Shown: piece by piece, positions 47,013-57,900 of the stretch
How the letters are laid out: every line of letters starts with the position of its first letter
Position numbering within the stretch: the stretch's first letter is position 1
Assembly: GCA_036873135.1 (NCBI GenBank)
Contig: JAPTYO010000059.1
Span: forward strand, 8,487,066-8,551,065
Origin: Clarkia xantiana subsp. parviflora
Lineage: Eukaryota > Streptophyta > Magnoliopsida > Myrtales > Onagraceae
Reading direction: 5' to 3'
Length of the DNA: 64,000 nucleotides
The notes under the pieces: model-generated
What the model was told of the DNA's origin: nothing
The model's input: the letters and a program-made list of their open reading frames with translations, nothing else
Database searches by the model: none
Position numbers and translations under genes: made by a program

Positions 47013-48440
47013 TGTCAGACCCTTAAAATCCGACGTGTTGGGAAGTACAAATTTGACTATGATAGACGTACTTCCCAAACCTTGCAAGCGTTTGGAAGGT
47101 AAAAATAGTGAATCGTAGCATTGTGTTACGTGTTTTGGGTGTTTTGAAATAATTGGCAGCAATATGGAGTTTGTGGGATTCGATCCGTGGACAAGAGTTT
47201 GTCCCGCGTCCGTCAAAGAGTTTGGCCCGCAACATCGAGTGATTTTCCCGTGTCCATCCCACGATTGTCCCGTACGAGCAAAGAGTTGTCCCGTACCAGC
47301 AAAGCGTTTGTCCCGTACCAGCCTCAGCACTTGTCTCGTGCATTCAGTGTGTTCGTCCTGTGCATTTTGCGTGCTTTGCCCGTGCTTGGGGAGTGCCAGT
47401 CCCGTGCTCAGCAGATGCCCCAGACGAAGCTGCCAGTCAAGTGCTTGGCCCGTGCTTTTAGTGTGCATGGCCCGTGCTTTTTGTGTGCTCAGCCCATGCT
47501 CAGCTGAATTGGACCAGAGTTGGCTGGAAACACATGTTTGATGAAAGGACAAGCCCATGCCTGTGTGGATCCGAGATTGAGGGATGCAAACAAGATATTT
47601 GGCTGCCAAAGAAGATCAAATCTACCCAAGATATGTGGAGATTCTATCTATAGCTATATTTAAGGGAACTTAGATATATTTGTGGGTTTTGTAATAGCTA
47701 TAGATATATATAGGTTATAAATATATATCCTAGCTAATTATAGATAGAATTATATAAGATATAGATATAGATTTACCTAGGGCTGCTGGGATTTCGAATT
47801 CTATATAAAGGGAGTGTCCCTTGTGTTGTAAATCAGATTTTGTACACCCAAAATAGCTACAAGTCTGAGGAGTGAAGTGAGCGTCTCAATTAGAGGGTGT
47901 AATTCAGGCGCGTTGCCTATATTGAGTAATAAAGGCAAGTGTTCAACGATCTTTATATTGTGTTCTTCGATTTAATTGTGTTTGCTACGTGTTGGATCTT
48001 GTTCTTCGAATTTCTTGGTGCGTTTCTTGAGCGAAAATCCCTTGGCTGCGTTTTCTGGCTAATTCGAGCCTTCTTGGCTGCGTTGGAGTCGAGTGTTGGC
48101 CGGTGGTTTGGGGGAAGGATCACGCCAGCAAATGCTATACTTAGGCGAAAAATAAGTCCTAATTTAGCCATTGTGACACTTACTATTGTGTTGATTTTGG
48201 AATATGCATTATGTAGTTCGATTAATCAACTTAGTACGTTTCATTTGTTGATTTTGCAACACCTCTTGCACCGTGTAGAACCGTGGGTGCTGTTCAACGG
48301 GTGAGCGAAAGTCAGCACCCCCAGAAGTGTGTTCGTAAAGAAGGGAAATTTCGCAAACTCTGCACTCTTTCTTAAAAATGTCGGAAGATATAACTACACT
48401 TGGACATGTGATTTATGTACTTGTAATCACGATACATTAA
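47013..48440 (+). repeat. LTR-like region with promoter signals
   Basis: Begins TGTCAGACCC. It contains a degenerate short repeat (GTCCCGTACNAGCAAAG, about 47185-47480), a strong TATA box (CTATATAAAGGGAG near 47801) and AATAAAGG near 47928, the order of U3 and R in a plant LTR. No partner LTR, PBS or terminal CA was located, so it may be a solo LTR or a decayed end. Confidence 0.35.
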
Positions 48441-48448
48441 GCATTTAA

Positions 48449-48770
48449 GAGCATCCACAATGGTTTTACTTATATTTTATTCTTCAAAGTTGTTACGTAG
48501 ACATTATATACACTTTAAGTAATATGTAAAGTTTAGACACACGTAAACAATATTTGTTCTGCAATTGTATTACTTAAATATATTTTATTATTACATTTTT
48601 CAACAACCACCAATAAGATATTAGCATTAATTATAAAATGAATTAATTTATAATTAAAATTTGGTTACGTAATACATAGTGCATTCCTTAAGTTTAAGGA
48701 ATATGTGTAAAAATAGGTGGGTCCCACTTTTAAGGAATGCTATGTAAAACCATTGTAGCACGTTTTTATA
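48449..48770. repeat. MITE copy
   Basis: The left end GAGCATCCACAATGG is intact, preceded by TTTAA. The right end is GTAAAACCATTGTAGCACG, a decayed form of the complement. The interior matches 41500-41930. Confidence 0.6.
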
Positions 48771-49159
48771 ATACAAGCCACTAACCCCGCGCACAGCGCT
48801 GGAGAAATTTCAAATAAAAATTAAATTATTGAATATGCAACTATATATCAACCGTTATTTTAAATTTTTAATATATTTTTTTGATAGAAGATTAATTAAC
48901 AATAATGCAATACTTTAATTAAAGAATTTAATACTAATTGTAATTGAAATTTTTTAATAGTAGCGAAATAATCAATATTATATATCATTTTTATTAGATG
49001 TATAACATATGTAATATAACATTTGAAATTTTAACATCTACTCATTTTGGTTTGTTCATATTTATTGAATAATTTTAAATTGTTCTTATTTAAATTATTT
49101 AATATAAATTATTTTACATGATATGACAAAAAAAACATATTTTACATGAGTGAATGACT
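48771..49159. other. Intergenic AT-rich DNA
   Basis: Nothing recognised. Confidence 0.5.
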
Positions 49160-49760
49160 TGTTAGCATATGGTGACGTGACGCCGTAATTGGTAGACCGT
49201 TAATATATGTGGTTACCTAAGATAATTAGGTAAATGTCACATTAGGGCTAATTGGGCCAGACCCAATTCTCACGTGACATGGGAGGTCCAAAATTGGGCC
49301 TTCCACCCACATCATAGTTCGGCTGAAACCCTAATAGTAGGGATGAGGATTTTCTCCTCCTCCCACTATATAAGGAGGTATTGGGGTCACTCCAAAAACA
49401 CATGATTGATAACAACTCCTCCTAAGTTATGATTTGAGAGAAATCTCTTTCTCTCTACAAGCATATTTCGGCCGACCCTCTAACACCACCATTGGTGTGC
49501 CAAATTGCTTCCGAGCATTCAGTCCGAGGTTCTGTCCCCGTTGAGGAATCGATCAGAGGATTTGCTGTGGAGCTTATACCGCGTAGGACTTCTTCTCACG
49601 AAGAACTTGTACGGGTTCCGACCGGAGGATCAGAACTCCCTCCACAACGTTCTTGGGCAGGAAAGCTATTGAGGCATGTGTACATTATTCCGCTGCGTAA
49701 TTAGATTACTTACTAGTACACGTTTAGCATTCTGTAGTATTACGTCCCCGTAATCCAACA
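49160..49760 (+). repeat. 5' LTR of a Ty1/copia element
   Basis: Starts TGTTAGC and ends CCAACA, directly followed by the primer-binding site. A TATA box (CTATATAAGG) lies near 49366-49375. The 601-bp size is normal for copia. The 3' LTR is not in the window because the element is interrupted. Confidence 0.75.
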
Positions 49761-49761
49761 G

Positions 49762-49773
49762 TGGTATCAGAGC
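49762..49773 (+). promoter_or_regulatory. Primer-binding site for initiator tRNA-Met
   Basis: TGGTATCAGAGC, complementary to the 3' end of plant initiator tRNA-Met, sits one base after the LTR, the standard copia arrangement. Confidence 0.9.
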
Positions 49774-51781
49774 TTGTGATAGGAGTTCTTGAAATTTTGA
49801 TAAACTGATGTTCTTGAAAATTTTATAAAAACCGAATTTTTTATGATGAACACCAGGAGTAATCCGAAATTTTTAAACAAATTTCATATGTTTGATCTTT
49901 AAAAACTTCGGAATTTACATGTTTTTATAGATCAAAACCAAAAATTCTTTTTAAATTTAAGTTTGATGTTCATGATCTTCAAGAACACGATGAGTTTTAT
50001 CAAGAACATTTTTTGGATTCATGATCATAGTAGTGTTTGAACTTAAAATTTGACAATTTTTCCAATTTTTGATGTTATGGCCGAAACCCTAGGTGAATTA
50101 TTAGGTAATTTTTTTTTTTTAATTTCTTAGGGTGCAAGTAGCAAAATTCGGCCGGCCTAACATAATAGATATATTTGTTACCATATTCTAATTTTATTAA
50201 AAGGAGACAATATATCTATAAATTGGAAAGATTCACATTATATAGTAAAATATATAAACTATCAATATATTTAGCTAAAAGACATGGATAAAGATATATT
50301 GATAGGATTTGGCTACTTAAAAAGATTAAGAAGATATATTGTCTATATATTTGGCCGAAAATTACATATATATATTTATATTGTTAATTGATTTATATCT
50401 TAAAAATAGAATCTTGACAATATTTATATATATTAATAATATATAAGTGCCGAATTTTATATATATATTAGCACTATTGGAAATTATTTTACATAATTAA
50501 TGTTTCTTGTGGCTTAAGTTAAATTTTTTAGTGGACTTTAAAACTCTATTTAGCCCAAAAGAAATGTTTCAGCCGAACCCAATGGGTTTATCGGGCCGGT
50601 CCAATTTGCAAAACCGGAACGGGTTAAACCAATCCGGGTTTTCTTAATCGGGTCGACCTAGTCGGGTCGGGTCGGACCAAAGTAACTAAGTGAATCTAAA
50701 CCGAACCGGTTTCGAGTGATGAACCGAACCACAATCTTATTTTATTGAACCGTTTCGGACCAAACCGGATTTTTAAAATCAGACCGACTCAGACCGGATT
50801 TTAAATTGGACCGAACCAAATTTTAAATTTTTTCGGAAACTTTAAATGTTCAATAAAATAGGATGTCAAATTTAAATCTAAAATGTTTTCGAACTTTAAA
50901 AGTTAACCTAAACAGTGCTATTAGGTTTACGTTTTAACACTTTTTCGGATAAAACCCTAATACCTGGTTACGATTATGGGGATGGATCTCGGATATGCAT
51001 GTTTTTTGGACTGGATTAAATTAGTGGGCTGAATTGCAATTGTTTACTTTCTGCAACAAATATTAGAACTGTCGTCTTGACTTAGTCAAGCTAGCTGGAT
51101 AATAAATTGCGAGCATTGAGCTCTGGGATTTAAATATATGGTATGCGCAATAGGATAAACATGCTATGCTGATTGAAATTGCCTAGAATCCATGTCTAGA
51201 AATTTCGCATGATTGATTGTAAGCATGAATTGCAAGTCAGCCCCTAATATTTTCAAAACTGAAAATACCAGTCGTCAATTATGCATGATGTATGCGAAAG
51301 TTGCATGTTTTGACACGTATGCTAGAATGTTCATGAATGAAAGCATGTTGTAATTTACTTTAAGTAGAATTATGTATGCTAAGGAACATTAGACGCATGA
51401 CGCGTAAGCATGTTGTTTTGGTTTGTTCGATGTTTATGGCGTGATATAGTATTATGCATGCATAAATTATCAGATAATTTTTACAAAATCAAAAAGGGCC
51501 ATGGGAAAGCCAAGATCGGGTATGCTTATTTGAAATTCCCGTTCCGGTAATTTGCTAAATAATAACCGTTTTCAAAAGACTGATCTATTGGATTGAAGAC
51601 GACAGTAGTGTGAACTCTTTCACAACACCCCATTCCCTCGGTTTACTGGCGGTCGGTTTGGTTTAGTGACTGAAGGATCACTATTCGTCGTATTCCATCT
51701 TAATAGATAATTCGATGTTTGCAATTCTGTCAAAATATTATTGTCTCCTAACTTTGCATAATTATCAATATGTTAGTATCG
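49774..51781 (+). other. Copia leader between PBS and gag
   Basis: 2 kb without a usable frame. 50560-50830 is rich in CCGAACC/GGTTCGG-type words resembling the hAT-like element in the oxidoreductase intron, so another insertion is possible, but no ends were found. Confidence 0.4.
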
Positions 51782-52218
51782 ATGGCTGCAACTAGCAATG
51801 TCATTTCCCAGTTGAACAAGGGAATAAGGTTGAATAGTAGTAATTAAGATATGGAATAAACGAGTTAAGATGATAATTTCTGAAATAAGAGGACTGGATC
51901 ATTTGACCACAAAACAGACTAGGCCTGAGGGAGACCTCACGGAAGAGCAAAAGACATTCTATGATGAATGGGATGTCAAAGATCATGATGTTCGTTCCAC
52001 CTTGTTATCTATGCTGGAAGATGAGATTCTCTATAGGTTTGATCATTTGGGAACTGCCAAAGACCTCTGGGATGGTCTTAAGGCAACATTCGGTGTTTAC
52101 ACCATAGACCAAAAGCGATCGTTAAACATCGCTCTTGACTCCTATAAAATGAATCCAAAGAATACGATGAATGATCATGTTATGCATGTGTATAACTTGA
52201 TCGCTGAACTCAAGGAAG
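51782..52218 (+). pseudogene. Ty1/copia gag, 5' part, interrupted
   Basis: MAATSNVISQLNKG opens the frame and stops soon follow. From 51870 it reads EQKTFYDEWDVKDHDVRSTL, FDHLGTAKDLWDGLKATFG and MNPKNTMNDHVMHVYNLIAE, the usual copia gag (UBN2-type) order. The frame is cut at 52219 by the CACTA end. Confidence 0.8.
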
Positions 52219-53970
52219 CACTACAAGAATTTCGGTCTACTGCGACGAGTTCTATTGCGATGACGTCGTGTCCTCGCTATAGATCATTTCTATTGCGACG
52301 AGATACACTTTTCGTCACATACCATGTAGAAATGACGAGAACATCATCACAATATCCAATTGCGACGACGGGTCATCGCAATATAAAAAGTGTTGCGACA
52401 ACGATAAATTTATTGCGAGGACCGCGTATCCTTGCAATAAAATGAGATTATTGTGAGGATGTGTAATATCCTATTGCGACGAACACTTCTCGCAATACAA
52501 ATTTCTCACCTCAATTTTAGCTCAAATTTTTTCGAGAAACCAACTGCGACGACACGTTTTCTATTGCGTTGATCACATATTATTCGCAGTATAGTAAATT
52601 TATTGCTAGGATATGGAATATCCAATTGCGACGACTGGTTCTCGCAATAGAAATTTTCCCACAAAAATCTTGGCGTCAATTATTTATAAGAAAACAATTG
52701 CGACGACGTCAAATCTATAGCTAGGACTTTATGTCCCCGTAATAAAATAGATTTATTGCAAGGGTGTATAATATAAAATTGCAATGATGCCAAATCTATT
52801 ACTAGGAGCGCAAATTGTCGCAATAGACTTAGTTTATTGCGATAAAATGTAATATTCAGTTGTGACGACTGTTTCTCGTAATAAAAAAAAATCGAACAAA
52901 ATATTTGGCACCAATTATTATGGGAAACCAATTGCGAAAAAATGTATTCTATTACGATGACCGTATATCATCACAATAGATTAGGTTTATTGCGAGGATT
53001 TGACCTATTCTACTGCAGCATAGTTTCTCACATCAACAATTTTCCCATCAAAATGTTGATACCAGTTTTTTATTGGAAAAAAAGTTGTCGACAACAACTA
53101 TATTTCTATGATTACATACAGTCGCAATAGAATGTGTTTATTGTGATGATGTGTAATGTTTAATTGTGATGAATACTTCTCGCAATAATAAATTTTGCAC
53201 ACAAAAGTTGGCGCCAACTTTTATGGGAAACCAATTAAGAACACTTGTAATCGATTGTGATGACCACATATCCTTCCAATATAGTAGATTTATTGCGGAG
53301 ATGTGGAATATCCAATCACGATAATTGTTTTTCGCAATTAATTATATACTAAGATATTTTCGGATATTTCTATTTACAAAGTTTTGTAACTTGTTTGAAA
53401 TTATGCAAGGTTTGGTAATTTTGCATCAAAATTCAAATAAATCTAAACTTTAAACTCTAAAGCCTAGACCATAAACAAAAGTCTAAAATCCTTAGAAACC
53501 ATAAATTATAAACTTTAATACAATAAATATCAGTACCTAAAAAGTTAAAATTTAAACATTAATACCATAAACCCTAAAATCTAAAATATACACCATAAAA
53601 TATTAAATCCTAAATTTTAAACCTTAAAATCTTGATACTCAAAACCTTAAACTTAAACATCAATATCATAAACATCAAAATATAAACCTTACACTCAAAA
53701 TCTTATAATCTTAGTCTCTATACATGGAAACCTTAATTCTTAAATTCTAAACCTTAAAAAATTAAAACTAGTATTGAACTTATTTTTAATATGACTACTA
53801 GATCTGATAGTAACACATTTTCTGTTTTCTAGAAATTCGAAAAAAAATAGGTAATGAATTGAACATCGATTGAAATTTATCTATTATTTAGTTATTTAAA
53901 AAAAGTTATTATTTTTTTCAAATTAGTAAAAAGTGGTTGGGATAAATATTCACTTCTCAACTTTGGGCGA
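52219..53970. mobile_element. CACTA element, left part
   Basis: Begins CACTACAAGAATTTCGG inside the copia gag. A subterminal zone (52235-53345) consists of some 30 copies of ATTGCGACGA or its complement TCGTCGCAAT in both orientations. AT-rich DNA follows, with degenerate AAACCCTAAA-like words at 53450-53770. The right end is not in the window; the gypsy LTR begins at 53971, so the rest probably lies beyond 64000. Confidence 0.7.
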
Positions 53971-54099
53971 TGATGGATAAATGTCCAATTCGGGTTCGTA
54001 TTTACGCTTCGGACCTCGCAAACACGTCAAAAATTACATCTCGTCTCGAAAAACGTCTCCCAAGGGTCAAACGGTCCGGAAACGCATTTACGCGTGACC

Positions 54100-54335
54100 G
54101 GACCGGACATCCGGATTGCGGTGCAATCCGGAGGTCCGGATTGCACTTGCAATCCGGACCTCCGGGTTGCCGCAACCCGGATGTCCGGGTTGCAGCAACC
54201 CGGACGTCCGGGTTGCAAGCAATCCGGACCTCCGGATTGCTTGCAATCCGGACCTCCGGATTGTGCAATCCGAACCTCCGGATTGCGCAATCCGGAGGTC
54301 CGGATCGCACGGCGATCCGGACCTCGTCGAATCGC
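54100..54335. repeat. Array of inverted CCGGA repeats in the LTR U3
   Basis: CCGGACCTCCGGATTGC, CCGGATGTCCGGGTTGC and CCGGACGTCCGGGTTGC alternate with their complements. Each module is itself a near-palindrome. All six frames give Pro/Asp/Arg-rich artefact ORFs. Confidence 0.85.
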
Positions 54336-54526
54336 CCAATTTCGACGAGGTCCGAGTGCCGCCACGGATATTGCGCGATTGTCGAATCCGCAATTACCGT
54401 GTCCGCGATCGCCGTTACGCGTAGAGAAGTCGGGTTCATGCATTACCAATGTGGACGACGGTTCCCGTTTGTCTCCCTGAACCGTCGTCGAACCGCTCTA
54501 AAACCGGGTCCGGTCTCAAGGAAGCC

Positions 54527-54534
54527 TATAAATA
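54527..54534 (+). promoter_or_regulatory. LTR TATA box
   Basis: TATAAATA in the context AAGCCTATAAATAGGAG. It is conserved in position in the LTRs of copies A and B. Confidence 0.8.
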
Positions 54535-54869
54535 GGAGACCTTGGCCACCCATTTTCACTCACTCTCTCATTTTGCCCAACTTTGGTATTTTGAGCTCTG
54601 ACTTCTCTCTAGAACTTTCTCTCTCTAGGAAATTACTCTTTTGCCACTATAGTAACTTAAGCATCGGAGAGGGCTCCGCTAGCACCACCCCCCCCTCTCC
54701 GTGCTAGCATTGGTCCCTTGCGCAGGATCCGACGCTCGAGACGCAGAGTCACCGAGTCACAGCCTTACCGGGTCACAACCTATCCGGGTCACAACCTCCG
54801 TAAGAAGGGTCATTCCCGCACAACCTCAGACGCGTTCTCTAGCGACCCGAGTCGTCCCGGACGCAACAT

Positions 54870-54885
54870 TGGCGCCGTCTACGTG
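54870..54885 (+). promoter_or_regulatory. Primer-binding site of gypsy copy C
   Basis: TGGCGCCGT one base after the LTR matches the first nine positions complementary to plant tRNA-Asp. The following bases (CTACGTG) depart from the tRNA-Asp pattern, so the match is partial. Confidence 0.6.
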
Positions 54886-54917
54886 ATTCGAACAAAAAGC
54901 TTCTATACCGCAAAATC

Positions 54918-57900
54918 ATGACGAGTGATCATAACGCTCTCACTGAGGCCAATCCATCAAAAGTCAGGAAGCGCTTCAGACGTCTTAAGAGATCCACAAC
55001 GTCAAACGTGTCAGCAAACAGTGTGCCTTCCGCACAGCACGGTCCGAAATTTCCAGGCATCCACGTGATACACGGAGGCTTCGGGGCAGGAGGCGAAACA
55101 TCATACGGGAGAGAAATATATGCATCCCTAATGATCCATGAGCCTGCAGGCAGTCAACAAGGAAACGTCATCCTGGAAGACGCCATCGGCTTTTCCGCTG
55201 AGGACAAGTTGCACATAACATTTCCACATAGTGACGCCTTGGTTATAACCATGACAATCGACGGCATGGAGATCAAGCGTATCTTGGTGGATGGAGGAAG
55301 TTCACCCAATATCATCACAAAGGATGTCATCTTAGCCTTGGGGAGAAAGAAAGATGTCAACAAAATGAATTCACCCTTAGTGGGATTCATGGAAGATGCA
55401 AGTTATCCATTGGGGTCCATAACACTGCCAGTCATACTGGGAGAAGGCACTTCACGTCTCCAAATCGCAATACCATTTATGGTGGTGCAAAAGCTTGACG
55501 CATACAACGGTATCTTAGGATACGCAACCATGAATGCGTGGGGAATGGTGCCATCGACAGCACATCAGAAGATCAAATTCCCAACTGCAGCCGGAATCGG
55601 CGAGGTCAAAGGGGATCAATTGTTGTCAAGAAACTGTTACAACGTGGCACTCCAAAATAACATCAAGCCAGATGACATGCCTGTCATTGATGATGATCCG
55701 AGAGAAGGACGTGCCCGACCTGCCCCAGTAGAAGAGTTAAAACAAGTAAAGATCGAAGAGCCAGACAGGATGGTCCAAATCGGGGCATCCTTGTCAGAGG
55801 ATGAAGTGATAGAAATCACAGCACTGCTCAACGAATACAAAGAGCTATTCGCTTGGTCACCAAGCGATATGCCCGGGATAAGCGCAGATGTCATCTCCCA
55901 TAAGCTCAACATCAAGCCAGGAACTAGAGCAATAGCCCAGAAACTCCGTCCCCTCGGGGGCAACAAGAAACTGGCAATCAGAGAGGAGGTGGGAAAACTT
56001 CTCGACGCGGGGTTCATCGAAGAATCAAGGTACCAAACATGGGTAGCAAACCCAGTGTTGGTTCCTAAGTCAAACGGCAAGTTGAGAATGTGCATCGATT
56101 ATAGAGATCTTAACAATGCGTGCCCCAAGGATTCATATCCTCTTCCAAGAATCGACCAGCTAGTCGATGCCACCGCCGGCCATGAATTAATGTCTGTAAT
56201 GGACGCATACTCAGGATACAATCAGATCCAGATGTTCAAAGATGACGCACCGTACACTGCATTCTACGCAGATAGCGAAATCTACAACTACACGGTGATG
56301 CCGTTCGGCCTAATCAATGCAGGAGCAACATACCAGCGAATGGTCAATACCATCTTTGGCGATCTAATCGGAACCAAAATGGAGGCATACGTGGACGACA
56401 TGGTCGTAAAATCAACCAAAAGGCGCAACCACGTCGGCGACTTGCGAGCAATCTTCCAAAGGATGCGCGAATATCAGGTCCGCCTGAATCCAACAAAATG
56501 TGCTTTCGGCGTACAATCAGGAAAGATCCTCGGATTCATGGTAAGCCAGAGGGGAATAGAAGCTAACCCAGAGAAAGTGAAGGCAATTGAGGAGATGGTT
56601 TCCCCAAGGAGACATAAGGAAGTCCAACAACTAAATGGTCGCCTGGCTGCCTTAAACCGATTCCTTGCCAGGATAGGTGATAAGGCACTCCCTTTCTTTC
56701 AAGTCTTGCGTGCAAACAAGAAGTTTGAATGGACACCAGCATGTGAAGAGGCCTTCCAGCAATTAAAACAACACCTGCGCACATTGCCAGCACTGGCAAA
56801 ACCAACGCCAGGAGAACCCCTCTTCCTTTACATCTCCGTGAGCAACACGGCCGTCAGCTCAGTCCTTGTCAAACAGAAAGGAACTACCCAGCTCCCAGTC
56901 TACTACGTGAGCAAGATACTTGCAAAGTACGAGATAAACTATATGCCAATCGAAAAATATCTGTACGCACTTATAATAGCAGCAAGAAAGCTGAGGCCAT
57001 ACTTCCACGCACACGAAGTAACAGTCTTAACAGACCAACCCTTGAAGCACATCCTGTCAAAACCAAACATGTCAGGAAAGCTAACAAAGTGGTCAGTAGA
57101 GCTAAGTGAATTTCGCATTCACTTTGCCCCTCGAACGGCGATCAAGGGGCAAGCATTGGCAGATTTCATTGCAGAATTCACCGGGATAACACCCGACACA
57201 GACCCCCAAGCTGGACCCCAGCAAATTGAAGAACATCCTGAAGTATGGCAAATGTATACCGACGGATCTTCAAACGTAGGAGGATCAGGTGCTGGATTCC
57301 TCCTAATACCGCCCGATGGATCTAATCCATTGAAATACGCTCTAAACTTAACATTTAGAGCAACGAACAACGAGGCGGAATACGAAGCGTTGATAACTGG
57401 TTTAAGAATTGCAAAAGGTGTCGGAGTCAAACATCTACGAGTAAAGTGCGATTCACAACTAGTCGTCAACCAAGTCAAAGGCGAATACGCGGCAAAGTCA
57501 GAAAATATGCAAAAGTACTTGGGGCAAGCAAAAGACCTCATCACAAGCTTTGATACCTTTGACATCAACGCAGTACCTAGAGAAGAAAATCAAGAAGCGG
57601 ACGCCTTGAGCAAATTCGCACAAGGCAATGAACAAGGCAGAGAAACACATTTCGTGGAAAACAGAATCTTGTCAGTAATTGACAAATTCGAAGTCTTGTG
57701 CATTGATCCAGAACCAGATTGGAGAACTCCAATATTGGCATTCCTCAAAGACCACAAGCTTCCCGAGGACAAGGTTCAAGCCCAAAAAGTCCAAAGACAA
57801 GCTGTCAATTATGCGTTGATAGATGATGAGCTTTACAAGAAAGGATTTTCAACCCCCTACCTAAAGTGCATCACCTTCCTGGAGGGCCAAAAAGTATTGG

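Larger units (their letters stand above)
53971..54868 (+). repeat. 5' LTR of gypsy copy C
   Basis: TGATGGATAAATG to ACGCAACA, 898 bp. It contains the inverted-repeat array at 54100-54335, the TATA box at 54527 and the pyrimidine-rich, C-run region near 54690. Confidence 0.9.

Noticed and set aside
48775..48815. Helitron 3' hairpin at CCCGCGCACAGCGCTGG
   Set aside because: The stem is imperfect and no CTRR terminus follows at the right distance.
53450..53770. Interstitial telomere
   Set aside because: AAACCCTAAA-like words are too degenerate and irregular; they are better explained as AT-rich drift within the CACTA element.
54002..54480. Five overlapping ORFs of 100-145 codons in the LTR
   Set aside because: They are products of the CCGGA palindromic array, open in all frames, with no domain.
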